The position numbers and the translations under genes are program-made. Shown here piece by piece: positions 21,415 through 32,832 of a DNA stretch of 64,000 bases (the stretch's first letter is position 1; each line of letters opens with the position of its first letter). The DNA comes from Mesostigma viride. Taxonomy: Eukaryota; Streptophyta; Mesostigmatophyceae; Mesostigmatales; Mesostigmataceae. The stretch covers positions 5,887,323 through 5,951,322 of the forward strand of contig RPFO01000041.1 in the NCBI GenBank assembly GCA_009746045.1, read 5' to 3'. The notes below the pieces were generated by a model that saw only the letters and a list, made by a program, of their open reading frames with translations, did no database searches and was not told the DNA's origin.

Positions 21415-22056
21415 AGGGCCCAAGTTACTAGTGGGTCGATCATGCGATTGTCCGCCTTGTAGTAGAAGATCAGCTCCTTCACAGGGTGGCTAAAGGACAA
21501 CCCGATGGTCTCGAGCCCAGACCCCTCGCTGACGTAGTGGGAGTAGTGCTGCGTTTCCGTGATCAGGTAGTGATGCCTCTCCTCCGCGAACTGCTTCCGC
21601 TCGAAGTCGTCCAGGTACACGAATCGGCACACCAGACGGAACTTGGTGATGTCGGGCATGGCCGCCATCATCGCGTCACGGTACCCTGGTCCGCCGACGG
21701 TGGGGTGGTCCCACGGGAGCACGCCGCCTGCGAGGCTTGTGCCGGGGTAGTTGGGGCCGCCCACGACCTGGGTGAAGATAGACTCCTTCGTGTTCAGCGT
21801 GACGACGATCTTCGCGTCGTGGTACTGGAGCGCGATCATCGGGAAGGCCATGCCGTCCTCCAGGCAGAACGAGAACTGGAGAGGGACGTAGATGCATGTG
21901 GCTCTTGGTCATCCCGGTCTGTCCGCCGTTGTCCACGAGGATGGTACCGCCGTGGCGGGTGGGCGTGTTCTCGACGTACGAAGTGGACGGGTCCCGGCTA
22001 AGCTGGTCGTACACGTGCATGAACTCCCCGGTCATCTCCTCGATGGTCGTTCCGCC
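21415..22056 (-). pseudogene. Giant-virus major capsid protein A, C-terminal part, truncated
   Basis: Second piece of an MCP gene whose N-terminus is at 32833-33185. The MCP-like sequence starts at the Ty3 insertion point (TTIEEMTGEFMHVYDQLSRD), includes RHGG, a one-base frameshift near 21893, then MAFPMIALQYHDAKI, the conserved FVYLDDFERKQFA motif and HPVKELIFYYKADNR. It then stops matching near 21415 and runs into repeat-derived sequence to a stop at 21372. About 150 C-terminal residues present in paralogues B-D are missing. MCPs form the outer icosahedral shell through two jelly-roll domains. The gene is non-functional: split, frameshifted and truncated. Confidence 0.85.
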
Positions 22057-22627
22057 TGTTACGCCACAAGCCTCGGCCGCCACCTCTACCTCTACCTGTC
22101 CTGATACAACCTAGACTAGTGAGGCCGCTTCTATTTTCACCCCTAGCGAAAGACGACCGAGACGAACCAGATCTCAATGCATTTACATATGTACTACTGT
22201 AATATGCCATAGGCCATTTAATCAAACCCGTTTACTCCAGGAAAAGAGGAAGGAAACACAACTACACTGCCGTGACCCAAGCTAATATGTGTTAATTCAT
22301 TTAACACACGCCGAGTGACCACACAAGGAGTGGAACGTGCATAAATGGTCACCAACGGTCCAACTGACTCGGGCCGACCTGGCCCTCGCCTGCAGAAACA
22401 CAGAAACACAAGCAGGTGCACAGATGCACGCCGGTCCACTACATTCTACCGAAGGATAAGGACCACTAATAAGTACGCGGCGCGGCGCCCAAAGGCACCC
22501 AATATACCACGGTACTGTTACGAGGACAATCAGGTCCCAACTAGAACTACACGTAAACCTAGGATCAACGGAGGCCAAAGACCTAATTTACGTCCGTAAC
22601 TACAACGAATTGTTACGCGACGTAACA
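22057..22627 (-). repeat. 3' LTR of the Ty3 element
   Basis: 571 bp. Ends form a short inverted repeat (TGTTACG / CGTAACA). Next to it at 22628-22640 the minus strand reads a G-rich polypurine tract (GTGGGGGGGGAGG), the plus-strand primer expected at a 3' LTR. Confidence 0.92.
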
Positions 22628-23001
22628 CCTCCCCCCCCACAAAAGGTAGGGAGCCCTCTCCCTACGCAGAGAGGAGGGAACCAAAGGGGTAGGAAAAACC
22701 TAATGCACCCAGCACATACCAACACAATCAATCGACCATCCCAGATACAAAGCACCAATAGTTCACACGGTCTCCACCACCACGCCGGGTGGTGTAGGGT
22801 TAGCCAGCACCAAGCCTGGTGGTAGGTTCCCCTAACTGCCTGGAACGGAGTCCTGGCCGGGGGGGACGGCACTGGGCAGGACACACAGAGTAAACACATC
22901 AGCACTAAGGACCAAGAACAGCCAACCAACTGGCCAGAATATGAGGGCGACTCTACATACCGGAGGGACAACACCCTCAGGTCGGGCCTAAGGCCCTCTA
23001 T

Positions 23002-25313
23002 CTAGTGGCCATCCGTCTGATAGGTGCCACGAGAGGCCAGCAGGACCTCCAGGTAGGCCTGGTAGTGGGCCACATCCTCAACATTGTCATGCCTATCTAC
23101 GGTGAGGAAAACATCGGCCCACACGCCGTCAGGAAAGAGGCCCAGAAAGGCCCAGTAATACCTATGCTGCGTAAGAACGACCTGGCCACGGGCCCAGTCC
23201 AGGAAGCCACAGGCAAAGAGGCGAAGGAAAGGCTCTACCGCGATCAAACAGAGGGCCCGCAGGAGGAGGCGATGATACCGAATCCGAGGGCGCAAACCCG
23301 TCGGGAAAAACAGGTCCACCAGGGGCTCCACGTTGGACGGCCACAACCGGATGTGCCGAACCTCTCGGGAGCGCCACCGACGCGTACACTGGCGCGACCC
23401 GAATGTCTCTAGGTAGTCGCTGGCCCGAGGAGGAGGGTGACCGCGGGAGTCTAGACCCTGGCCCGGGAGGGGCGCCGGACGCCGGGCATCCCACTCGAGG
23501 ATGGGCTGGAGGACCGTGGTGTACGTAACACCCGGCACCGCAGGAAACTCTACCGTAAGGGCATCCGAAGCCATAATGCCCAGAGGCGGAGGGTAAGCCC
23601 ACTGGAACCCACCGTAGGTGTCCAAGTCGTTGTGGCGCCTAGCCCAGCGATACAGAACGCGCCGAACCAGGATCTCACCCTGGAACACAGGATCAGCTAA
23701 AATAACCATGTCGAAAGGAGGCCGATCAGTCTCAATGGGTAGGCCACGATCCCGAGGCGCCCGACACACCTGGGAAAACCCGTAGGACATGGGCGAGATG
23801 GCAAGCTCAGCAGAGGCGCGCGGCAGGTCACACTGTCGGCAGGCGAGTGCGGACATACCACATCCAGGCACGGGCGTGTCGCGCGACTCCGGCGTCGCGT
23901 GCACCACAGAAGGAGCCCTGTCCCGATCACCCTGGGACAACTCCCTGAGGGAGTCGGCAGCGCGGGTGGCGCGAGGATCCTGACCGGTGGACCGAACAAC
24001 CGCGGCCAAAGACCGCGAGGCCGAAGGGGAGGGACCGAAGGGGCAGGGACCGACAGGGGCAGGAGCCGACACCGACGCAGGGGACACTGGTACAGCAGGA
24101 GGTCGCGCCGGACCCGAAGCCAGAGGGGGCCGTGACGGACCCGCCACCGAAGCTGGCGCGCCGGTCTCGGTTGCCGGTGCACCCTCAGGCCACATGTTAA
24201 AAATGGGGCCCGTAGGGACAGGCAGTCCTGCATAAGATTGACTACCATCCAGGCTCCAGTCAGGAACCGGAATCCTCTGCGGAGGACCACCCTCCCAAAG
24301 TCTGGGAAGCCCGCTAGTATCGCCAAAGAAGCCCCGCGACGTCTGCGCCTGAGCTGGAGGAGGCTCGGAAGCAGCGACGGAGGGCGCGATAACAGGGGCA
24401 GGAGACTCCGCGTAGGCGCAGGTACAGCGGTAACAGGCGCAGAGGCAGCAGGAGTCGCAGGAGCCGCCGGAACCACAGCGACCGCGGGCGCAGGCGGGGG
24501 CGCGGGCGAAGCCGTAGTCGCCGGGGCGACAGAAGGGGTAGGGGGCGCGGATCCAGCCGGCGTGGCCGGGACCTGCGCCTGGGCCGCAAGGAAGGCCCCA
24601 AACGCCGTGGTCAAAGACTGGATCTGAGCCTGCATAGCCGAGACCGTCGCCGAAAGAGGATCAGGCAAACCCGAAGGGGTAGGCTCCACTGCGACATCCC
24701 GGGTCGACCGAGGGGACGACGGGACCGGAGAGGGAGGAACAGACGCCGAGGAGGCGGACGCAGCGCTCGAGGCAGAATAATCTGGAGTATAATGTACCTC
24801 GGCTGGGGCGCCCGAAGGGGTAGGACCACTAACCGCTAGTCCCGCCGACTGATCAGCTATCTCCATGAATTCTACGGCCCGTAAAAGGTCGCAGGGGTTC
24901 TCGTCTACCTCAGCATCACCCTCAGCTGGAAGCCACGGGAACACCTCCCGTAGGCAGGTACGGCCCACAGGAGTGGAGAGGTAGGAGAACACACGGCAAC
25001 ACCGGAGAACCGCATCTATCTGCCCCAAGGCGGGACAGCTGGAACCACACCCCAACAAACAGTGTCCGGCATCATCGAACCCGTGCAGGACAAGCTGGTG
25101 CGGCTCATCAGGGGAAGGACCATACCACGTGACCCCGAAGAGGGCCGCCCTGACTAAGCCCGCATGTTGGGCCTGAAGGGCCGGCTGCACCACGCCACCC
25201 GGGTAACTTGATCGCGACACCCAGCGGCCCGGAAGGGCCTCGAAATACAGCTCAGGGTCCGGTGGGGGCGGGGACGGCAGCGAGCTCTCAGCCGGAGGGG
25301 TAGGCTCTGACAT
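23002..25313 (-). pseudogene. Unknown long ORF 3' of the chromodomain in the Ty3 element, frameshifted
   Basis: Roughly 770 codons from a Met at 25313 to the stop at 23002, in two frames joined near 24200-24350. The N-terminal part begins MSEPTPPAESS, has a compact hydrophobic/Trp-containing region (VTWYGPSPDEP.., CREVFPWLPAEGD-like), a predicted coiled coil (SAMQAQIQSLTTAFGAF) and Pro/Ala-rich linkers. The C-terminal 280 residues are globular (VLYRWARRHNDLDTYGG..., DLFFPTGLRPRIRYHRLL...). I see no transmembrane segment or signal peptide that would suggest an envelope protein, and no enzyme motif. Position between pol and the 3' LTR is where extra ORFs of plant and algal Ty3 elements occur. 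It could be a captured gene or a second structural protein. Confidence 0.5.
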
Positions 25314-25389
25314 GACGGCTGCGGAGGGGAGGGGACAACCAACCATCCGTCGACAGCAGACATAACATAAGAGAGGAGAAGGTCTACAA

Positions 25390-25743
25390 CTAGAGCTTAT
25401 GCAGGGTTTTATACTCCTGCAGCAGGCGACTACACCCATCTAGCTCACTCTCAGTATACCAGACCTTATCTACTTCACTACGAGCATACATCCACTTCAC
25501 CTTATACTGGCGCTGGGTACCGCGGCCTTTTTTGATATCTCTATGGGCCACGATACCCTCTACCTCATCCTCTACCTCACCAGTATCCGGGTTATGCTCT
25601 AAAGGGGCAGGGGCTAATTCTCTACCAGCGAACGTGCTCTGATGATAGAGCTTCAGCTGGCTTCTATGAAAGGTGCGAGAGTGGGTCTGCCAAGAGGTAG
25701 GAATATCTATCTCATACAGAAAATTACCTACTCTAGACAACAC
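25390..25743 (-). CDS. Integrase C-terminus with chromodomain (Ty3 element)
   Basis: Last part of pol. The segment VLSRVGNFLYEIDIP..SWQTHSRTFHRSQLKLY matches the tail of chromovirus integrases. It is followed by the chromodomain: DEVEGIVAHRDIKKGRG, QYKVKWMYARSEVDKVWYTES and ELDGCSRLLQEYKTLH. Chromodomains bind modified histone tails and steer integration to chromatin. The frame changes relative to the integrase core near 25740 by one base, so this piece is separated in the sequence as given. The stop is at 25390; the downstream unknown ORF starts 77 bases later. Confidence 0.85.
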   Translation of the reverse strand: MLSRVGNFLYEIDIPTSWQTHSRTFHRSQLKLYHQSTFAGRELAPAPLEHNPDTGEVEDEVEGIVAHRDIKKGRGTQRQYKVKWMYARSEVDKVWYTESELDGCSRLLQEYKTLHKL

Positions 25744-26670
25744 ACGGAAGGTCCTAAGAAGGCGGGCCTAAGTTTCACTTTCAGTTCAGCTTCGAACTTA
25801 TGAGCGAAGCGGCCAACACGGGGGCCTTCTACTAAGACTAAATCTCCTATTTCTATCTCAGGTGCTCTTCTATCTAATGAGGCACGCAACCTAGCAAGGT
25901 ATTTGGCCTGCGCCCTATGGTACCCTGCAATAGCGTTGTCGTGTGCATTCTTCATCTTATCTAATAACGCCTGCACACCTTCTACAGTATCCCGGGACAC
26001 ATCATCCTTGTCCCTTAAAGGACTAGCTAAGAGAGAGGTAGGGGTAAGAGGTTGTCTACCAGTATCTAGGAAGAAGGGCGTATAACCATGCGCAGCCTGA
26101 GGGCAATTGTTAAGGGAAAACTCTACCAAACATAGGTAATCCTCCCAATCACTCCCAGAGCCATTCACATAGTGACGCAGAGCTTCTTCCACTACCCTAT
26201 TCAAACGTTCTACTAAATGAGACGAGGAGGAGTGGTAGGCAGTACCGAAGGTGACCTTGGTACCGATAGCAGCGAAGAACTGCTGCCAAAAATCAGAAGT
26301 AAATAACTTATCCTTATCACTAATAAACTGCCTACTCAAACCATGATATCTATATACGTTATTAAGGTATAGGCGTGCGCAATCGCGTGCGGTGAGTTCT
26401 AAGGGACACGGCACGAGATGACACATACGAGTAAAACGATCTACAAAAACAAGGATCTGGGCGTTACCTCTATCATTCTTCCTAAAAGGTCCTACAAAAT
26501 CCATCATAATGGAGTCCCACGGCATGATGGGATCAGGTAAGGTCCTAGGCTCTGCTATCTGTCCTACATTGTTGGGTTTCATCTCCTGGCAAGATTGACA
26601 GGTTCTAACATACTCATCTACATCCTTTAAAGGGAAGGCCAGTAGTAAGAGCGGGCTACTAGGTCCCGTA
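25728..26670 (-). pseudogene. Integrase core (Ty3 element)
   Basis: Retroviral-type DDE integrase. The zinc-binding H-x4-H part is at the end of the RNase H reading frame (ELHDLAAH, about 26690-26720) and the C-x2-C half (TCQSCQ) is in this frame near 26590-26610, separated by a one-base frameshift near 26630. The catalytic triad is visible: first Asp in MMDFVGPF, second Asp in FISDKDKLF, Glu in LVERLNRVVEEALR. After it come DYLCLVEFSLNN and HGYTPFFL, typical of Ty3 integrases. The frame ends with an early stop at 25728, just before the chromodomain frame. Confidence 0.88.
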
Positions 26671-27787
26671 CCCGTTTACCACCCTGGTGAGCAGCTAAGT
26701 CATGCAACTCAAAGAGCAAGGAGGAGCGACAGATAGGAGGGACATACAGGCGCCATTGAGGGGGAGAATCTGCTATCTGCACATATAAAAATCCACCTAC
26801 AAATTTACAAGGGTGCTTGCCTAATTGTTGGGGATGGGCAGCAATGGCAGCTAATGCTTCCGGCTCAGTGGCCGTAAATCTACTAATAAGGCGTTCAAGA
26901 TCAGAGGTAGGCATCGCTACAGAGGTATCCAGAACAGGTTTAAAGAGATCTCCTACCGCCTTGCCAAAGAGAAGGGGAGGTCCTAGAGGGACTATGTTTT
27001 CATAAGACTTTCCTGACCTAGTCGCTATATGGCTAAGCGGTATAGAAATTTTATTTTTCCCCTCCCCCCCCACCGAGGCCACAGGAAGGGCCTCACACGG
27101 GAGAGAGAGTCCTACGTGAGAAAGGAGATCAGGCATGCGAACAGCTGTATGAAAGAGGTAGGCATAGGATTCATCATCAGGTAGTTCACCATACGGGGTT
27201 ACACCCATAGTAGTAGGAACTAGAGTAGTATTGAGAACATCAAGGTCCTCGAAAAAGGAGTAATCTGCACGACGAGAGAGTGCATCTGGTACTATGTTAT
27301 CTACACCCTTAACATACTGAAGTTTAAAAGGGGAGAACTGTGCTAAAAACTCCATCCAGCGCGCTTGACGAGGGGTAAGGTTGGGTTGTGAGAGAAGATG
27401 GGTAAGAGGGCGGTGATCTGTCTGGATAACTAATCTATAAGGATCAATCTCACAGGGTTCATTCAGACAAACATCAAATTGAGCACCTTTAAGAAAGTGC
27501 TGCCACGCGTGGCAACAATACACCACAGCTAATAGTTCTTGCTGGTGGACGGGATAGTTACGCTCCGCAGGAAGCATTGTCCTAGAGATATACTCGATTG
27601 GCTGTAAGCCCTGACCCTGATCCTGGAGAAGGACGCCCCCTATAGCTACCTTGCTAGCATCTGTAGCTACAACAAAGGGTTTAGTAGTATCCGGTAGGAT
27701 GAGTACAGGAGGGGAGAGGAGTAGGGATTTTAGACACTGAAAAGCCGACTGACATTCACTACTCCAAACAAAGGGGATATCCTTCTT
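26627..27787 (-). pseudogene. RNase H and integrase zinc-binding region (Ty3 element)
   Basis: Continues pol after a frameshift at about 27787. RNase H residues: PFVVATDASKVAIGGVL (first Asp), HQQELLAVVYCCHAW (Glu), VIQTDHRPLTHLL (Asp). It is followed by the Ty3 connector (PNLTPRQARWMEFLAQF..., ADYSFF-type) and, after about 170 less conserved residues, the HHCC zinc-finger start of integrase. The ATG usually picked at 27577 is internal; the true frame opens near 27787. Confidence 0.85.
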
Positions 27788-28911
27788 TAATAGATGATTA
27801 ATAGGGCTGCTATAGTTGCGAAACGCGGGATAAAACGCCTATAGTAAGAAGCAATTCCTAGAAAACTACGTACACCTTTAACGTCGGTAGGGGTAGGCCA
27901 TTCCTGAATTGACTTAGTCTTATCCGGGTCGGTAGCGACCCCGGCATCTGACAGAACGTGCCCTAAGAATGGGACACTTCTACCAGAGCGAACTTTAGCA
28001 CGGCGCGCCCATAAAGAATTTTCAGCCATGATTTCTAATACTTTCTTTAAATCACGTAGGTGCGTTTCAAAATCAGGAGAATAAATAAGGATATCATCTA
28101 AGTAAGCTTGAGCACAAGAACGGTCATGCTCAGATAAAGAAACAGAGGAGAAGGAAGGATCCTTTAAATCAGAGGACACTTGAGGAAGGTGGGAATTTCC
28201 CATAACAGGTCTAAGCACTTCATTCATTAACATTTGGAAAGAGGCAGGAGAGTTACAGAGTCCCATAGCCGCTACTCTAAACTGGTAATGCCCAAAAGGG
28301 GTAGCAAAGGCGGTTTTGTGGCAATCCTCAGGAGCTATACGTAGTTGCCAAAAACCATCCGCACAATCTAGTACTGTGAAACAGGTAGAACCTTTAACCT
28401 TATTAAATATATCATCAATACGAGGTAGAGGGTATTTAGACTTCACAGTAATATCGTTTAACTTCCTATAATCAGTAACTAGGCGAAACTTGCCATTTGG
28501 TTTAGGAACTAACAGGACACCAGCGGAGTAGGGGGAGTTACTAGGCTCTATCAATCCTGCTTCTAATAGTGATACTAAAATCTGTTTTAGTTCCTTTAAT
28601 TCTGTAGGGCCCATTCTATACATCGGAGAGTGCGTAGGAACTGCACCGTCCTTGATAACTACACGGTGTAAAACAGAACGAGGAGGAGGATAAGAAGGAG
28701 TCTTTTCTTCAAATACTTTTGAGGAATCTATCACAGCCATGTATCTTACTATTTCATTTTCAGTAAATCCCACTCCTATTGTATCCACTGTATTTACATC
28801 TATATCCACACTATTATTAGTGATAGGTATCTCTTGTACTTCTAACTGAAGGAACATACATAATAGGTATCCATATTGCTTTAGTTCAGAACGTAATTCG
28901 TCATTGGACAT
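27787..28911 (-). pseudogene. Reverse transcriptase (Ty3 element)
   Basis: RT of Ty3/gypsy type in a 374-codon frame. Conserved blocks: SPMYRMGPTELKELK, IEPSNSPYSAGVLLVPKPNG, RLVTDYRKLNDIT, YPLPRIDDIF, first catalytic Asp in FTVLDCADGFWQL, GHYQFRVAAMGLCNSPASFQ, the active-site box YLDD in CAQAYLDDILIYS, VPFLGHVLSDAG and GVRSFLGIASYYRRFI. An insertion of about 15 residues lies before YLDD (NSHLPQVSSDL...). The frame ends two bases out of the RNase H frame; otherwise complete. Confidence 0.92.
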
Positions 28912-28984
28912 TAATACTTCAGGTATAGGTCTACAGGAGGATCAACAGGTGTAGGAGGAGTAATATCTACCAAGGATAAATTTT

Positions 28985-29350
28985 CTAATCTATAATGACG
29001 TTCTGGTACCCAGTAAGAGCTATCTGGAAACCAAATGACCATAGTATCATAATTAATAGTATTTTATTATCCTGGTGCCAATCTAATCCTAGTAATACAT
29101 CAGCTGTAGTGATAGGGCCTATAGTGGCCGTCAGGTTGACCGTACGTCCTTGTATGACCAGGGGAAGGGACACCGTACCCGGGGAATGACTGGTGCGACC
29201 GTCAGCATAATGGACAGTGACAGTTTTTGTGTGAGGGGTAGGGACTAGTCCTAAACGCCTAACTAGGGCCTCGCTCACAAAGGAGCTAGCCGCACCGCTA
29301 TCCACTAACACAGAGACATTCAAGAGTTCATCAGCATGCAGAAGGGGTCT
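28985..29350 (-). CDS. Aspartic protease (Ty3 element)
   Basis: Retropepsin domain: active site VLVDSGAASSFVSEAL, flap region with VHYADGRTS, and the conserved TADVLLGLDWHQDN. The reading frame is open upstream of the Met at 29323 (ADELLNVSVLVDSG), so the Met is not a start; the domain is part of a gag-pol polyprotein. A frameshift downstream (stop at 28985) separates it from the RT frame. It would cleave the polyprotein during particle maturation. Confidence 0.85.
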   Translation of the reverse strand, partial: RPLLHADELLNVSVLVDSGAASSFVSEALVRRLGLVPTPHTKTVTVHYADGRTSHSPGTVSLPLVIQGRTVNLTATIGPITTADVLLGLDWHQDNKILLIMILWSFGFQIALTGYQNVIID

Positions 29351-29497
29351 ACAACAGTATGAGGGACGGTTAAGCCACCATTCAAGAACATAAGAGGACG
29401 CACACGTAGTGGTAGGGATGATTCAGCTCCTACAGAGGTTATAAAAACAGGCAAGCAAAAATTATTATCTGGGGTACTATCTAAGGACCTGTCCAGG

Positions 29498-31243
29498 TTA
29501 CCCCCGGCTGACAGGCCTACTGTTCCCCCTCCCCCCCAAATCCATAGGAACGAACCCCGAAGAAGACCCTGGCGGAAAAGCCACTGCTGGAGGGTCACGA
29601 GGGATTGAAGAGGGTGCGGGAGCCTGATTATCATAGGGGAACCCTGGGGATCCTGTCTGCACAGCATTCAGCCTACTAGGGGTAGCTGAAGGAATGCGTC
29701 CTGAAGTGGGACGAATAGGAGCACGCTGAGGGGTACGAGGAGGGCGAGCGTCGGGATGAGGGGGAGCACCCGAAAGGAACTTGGGGCACTCACGTTTAAG
29801 ATGACCTACTTCCTTACAATGATAGCAGGTGATATGAGAGACATCCAGAGCTGAAAGGTCAGTCACACAATATCTAATTCTTCTACATAGGAGTTCTCCT
29901 CCTCAGGGGTAAGGCTAATATTATTAATACGGGAACGGGTAGGAAGAGAAGGTGTGGAGAAGAAATCTGCTACTCGTAAAAGATGCTGGCGCACATGCTT
30001 GAGGGGCAGGTCAGTAAAACGGTAGGCAGAGAACTGGCGCTTGACTTCACGCAATAAGGGTCTACTGAGGCCCTGAAGGAAGCGGCACGTACTTCTGCAC
30101 CCGACAAATCCCTAATTCGTACCATCTGAGCATCAAACTCTTTCATATATTCTTTGAAGGACTTGGTACCCTGCTGCAAGGTACCAAAGGATAATCTATC
30201 CTGCCAATCTGCATCGGGAGGGACTAAATGGTTCTCTAAACGCTTGAACAATTCTGCTACAGAGTTTGGGTAGGCATGAGAGGCAAGAGACTCACACTGG
30301 ATGAGGTTAGCAAGTTCAGGAGTAATGCAGGTAGTAAGATAATGAGGAACTAGTACAGCATCAGAGAGGCGCCACCTATTGTGGTTCTGCCAGGACTCTG
30401 TGTTCTGGGTGAGCAACATAATGAAGGTGAAAAACTGTTGAGGGGTAGACTTGACATCCAGCTTAGGAAGGTTGGCAAAGAGGGGAAGAGCAGGAGGCTT
30501 AGGGGGATTAGAAGAATCAGTTTTTCCCATAGGGCCACTATCTTCCACTGCTACATAAGCGGGATAGAAGGAAGGGATAGGAAAAGTCTTGGGTAGGGGT
30601 CTAGAGGGAGCCACCGTTTCAGGATGGTGCCCATAGGAGAAGGGAACAGTATATTGCTCACGAAGAGAGGAGTAGGCAAAATGATCATAATTCCTATCAT
30701 CTAGGGGCATGGTACTGAAATCATTATTAACTTCTAAATCAGCCACACGGGTAGGGACCTGGGCAGCCTCATAGGCCGTCTCAGGGTAGGACCAGGAAGC
30801 AGGTGGGTAAAAGGGAACTGCACTAGGGCGCCCAGAAGGGCCGACAGGGGCAGAGGTACGACCCGTGTTAATGGCAGGCATTGAAGGCACAGGGTGGGAA
30901 GGAGGCCTAGAAGCATTGTTAGTGAGTGAGGACCTGCTGGAGGGGTGAGCCAAGGTTGCAGAAGGGGCAGGGGCCTGGTTCACAACAAAAGAAGGTTCAT
31001 CACTAAATCTGACTTGGGAAATACGTTGTTCATAGGTAGGTGGGGTAATTGAGGGACGACGGCGACCACCAGCAACAGGAGAAGGGGTGAGGTACGCAGA
31101 ATACCTTGAGGGGTAAGATGGTGTACCGTTTCCAAGGAGTCCCGTCGGTTACCACGAGTATTGTTATTGTTATTGTTATTAGTAGTAGTATTATTATTAT
31201 TATTGGTAGGTATAGGCGACATATCTCCACCCACTGGATCCAT
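29498..31243 (-). pseudogene. Gag (Ty3 element), frameshifted
   Basis: Starts at MDPVGGDMSPIP (31243) with an Asn/Thr-rich stretch, changes frame near 31110, and continues through a Pro-rich region into the capsid-like part (about 30560-30060: PLFANLPKLDVKSTPQQFFTFI, NHNRWRLSDAVLVPHYL, SFKEYMKEFDAQMVRIRDL). It changes frame near 30060 and 29865 and reaches the nucleocapsid knuckle CYHCKEVGHLKRECPKF (CX2CX4HX4C, about 29790-29840). Gag assembles the virus-like particle and packages RNA. At least three one-base shifts prevent synthesis of the whole protein from this copy. Confidence 0.82.
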
Positions 31244-31334
31244 CTTTAATTACGTAAAGGAATAGGAATCTAGAAGAAAGCAACAAAAGAAAAAGGAAAA
31301 ACCTTGAAGGTCTGCAGCAAGAACAAAATTAAAA

Positions 31335-31733
31335 TCAATCCTTTTTAACAACAGTAATGGATAGGGAACCAAACTCCAAAGTGAGAGGAGTATCTGAAGC
31401 AGATGCAGATGCAGATGCAGCCCGTTTAGGGGGAGAAGAAGGAGGGGTAGCAAAGACTAGAGCTTCTACTGGAGGACGACCATGAGGAATAGGGCGTACA
31501 TGCAGGCCTAAATCTGTTTGGCTATGATCTATAAGGAACTGCTGAGCTTCTTCAAAGGACATAAATTTCTTATACCTAATTACGTTGTATACACGATTCT
31601 GAACGATCTTCCTAGCGTCGGACCAAGAAAGGAAAATGGAGGACCATTGAGGCGTAATCACTACGTAATATTTAGCTAGACTATTATCGCTAGAAGAATG
31701 GGAAGGAGCAGTAAAAGATCGCCGTTGGCTCAT
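31335..31733 (-). CDS. Viroplasmin/RNase H1 hybrid-binding-domain-like ORF upstream of gag
   Basis: Intact 132-codon ORF between the 5' LTR leader and gag. Residues about 20-70 (LAKYYVVITPQWSSIFLSW..., ARKIVQNRV, IRYKKFMSFEEAQQFL) match the pattern of the RNase H1 N-terminal hybrid-binding domain, also called caulimovirus viroplasmin domain: a Tyr-Val-Val strand, S-W-x-(D/E)-A, then YKKF-S-EEA..F. This fold binds RNA-DNA hybrids. The rest is Ser/Ala/Pro-rich and ends in a beta-like TLEFGSLSITVVKKD. It could help reverse transcription or enter the polyprotein; I infer this from the fold only. It is separate from gag by 92 bases. Confidence 0.6.
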   Translation of the reverse strand: MSQRRSFTAPSHSSSDNSLAKYYVVITPQWSSIFLSWSDARKIVQNRVYNVIRYKKFMSFEEAQQFLIDHSQTDLGLHVRPIPHGRPPVEALVFATPPSSPPKRAASASASASDTPLTLEFGSLSITVVKKD

Positions 31734-32260
31734 GGTAACGCACCTGGTAGGTCTTGAGCAGTCAAATGAGGAGAACGAGGAGAAGGCGACTTATCTCGGG
31801 TGTCTGAAACCGAACCAGATTGACGACGCACGTAGGGGCGATGTTTCCAGCGCCAGGTGGTCGTAAGTATCCGGTTTCAAGAATTCTGCGTCCGGCGATG
31901 GGTCGTCTAAATACGAAGCAGGCACGATGCAGAAAAAGGGTAATCTACGAGACGCTAGCCGTCTCTCTATCGTCGAACCAAAACCAGCAACTGTCTACGG
32001 CAGTAAACCATCTTTCTAAGGAAAACAAGACGAGGAAAAGGAACTATATACGAAAGGATTTTCCGCTTCGAGCAGGTCTAACTTCTAGGCAGGGCGTGTC
32101 CTGAATCAGGCAGCACTATCCCCCTAGCTTGACGGCGACCCGCCCATTACCTGTCAAGTAGGTGTCGTCTTCTTTTTCCCAGCCGCGGAAGGGTTGATTC
32201 AATGACGTATGTTGCAAAGGATCGTCGTCTCGCTCTCTATCTAAACTACCTCCGATCCAT
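31734..32260 (-). other. 5' leader of the Ty3 element
   Basis: 527 bases between the first ORF and the 5' LTR. Directly next to the LTR the minus strand reads ATGGATCGGAGGTAG. TGGATCGGAGGTAG starting one base in is the likely primer binding site, but I cannot name the tRNA. The rest should carry packaging and dimerisation signals. Confidence 0.5.
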
Positions 32261-32832
32261 TGTTACGCCGCAAGCCTCGGCCGCCACCTCTACCTCTACC
32301 TGTCCTGATACTACCTAGACTAGTGAGGCCGCTTCTATTTTCACCCCTAGCGAAAGACGACCGAGACGAACCAGATCTCAATGCATTTACATATGTACTA
32401 CTGTAATATGCCATAGGCCATTTAATCAAACCCGTTTACTCCAGGAAAAGAGGAAGGAAACACAACTACACTGCCGTGACCCAAGCTAATATGTGTTAAT
32501 TCATTTAACACACGCCGAGTGACCACACAAGGAGTGGAACGTGCATAAATGGTCACCAACGGTCCAACAGGCTCGGGCCGACCTGGCCCTCGCCTGCAGA
32601 AACACAGAAACACAAGCAGGTGCACAGATGCACGCCGGTCCACTACATTCTACCGAAGGATAAGGACCACTAATAAGGTACGCGGCGCGGCGCCCAAAGG
32701 CACCCAATATACCACGGTACTGTTACGAGGACAATCAGGTCCCAACTAGAACTACACGTAAACCTAGGATCAACGGAGGCCAAAGACCTAATTTACGTCC
32801 GTAACTACAACGAATTGTTACGCGACGTAACA
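32261..32832 (-). repeat. 5' LTR of the Ty3 element
   Basis: 572 bp, about five differences from 22057-22627 including a one-base indel near 32678. Contains promoter and termination signals by inference. Confidence 0.92.

Larger units (their letters stand above)
22057..32832 (-). mobile_element. Ty3/gypsy chromovirus, full length, inserted in MCP gene A
   Basis: 10,776-bp LTR retrotransposon on the minus strand, bounded by LTRs 22057-22627 and 32261-32832 (TG..CA, about five differences, roughly 99% identical) and a 5-bp target duplication CCGCC (22052-22056 and 32833-32837). Removing it and one duplication restores the MCP reading frame across the junction. Minus-strand order: 5' LTR, viroplasmin-like ORF, gag with CCHC knuckle, protease, RT, RNase H, integrase, chromodomain, long unknown ORF, purine tract at 22628, 3' LTR. 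Several single-base frameshifts break gag and pol, so this copy is not autonomous as read. Near-identical LTRs argue for recent insertion. Confidence 0.93.
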
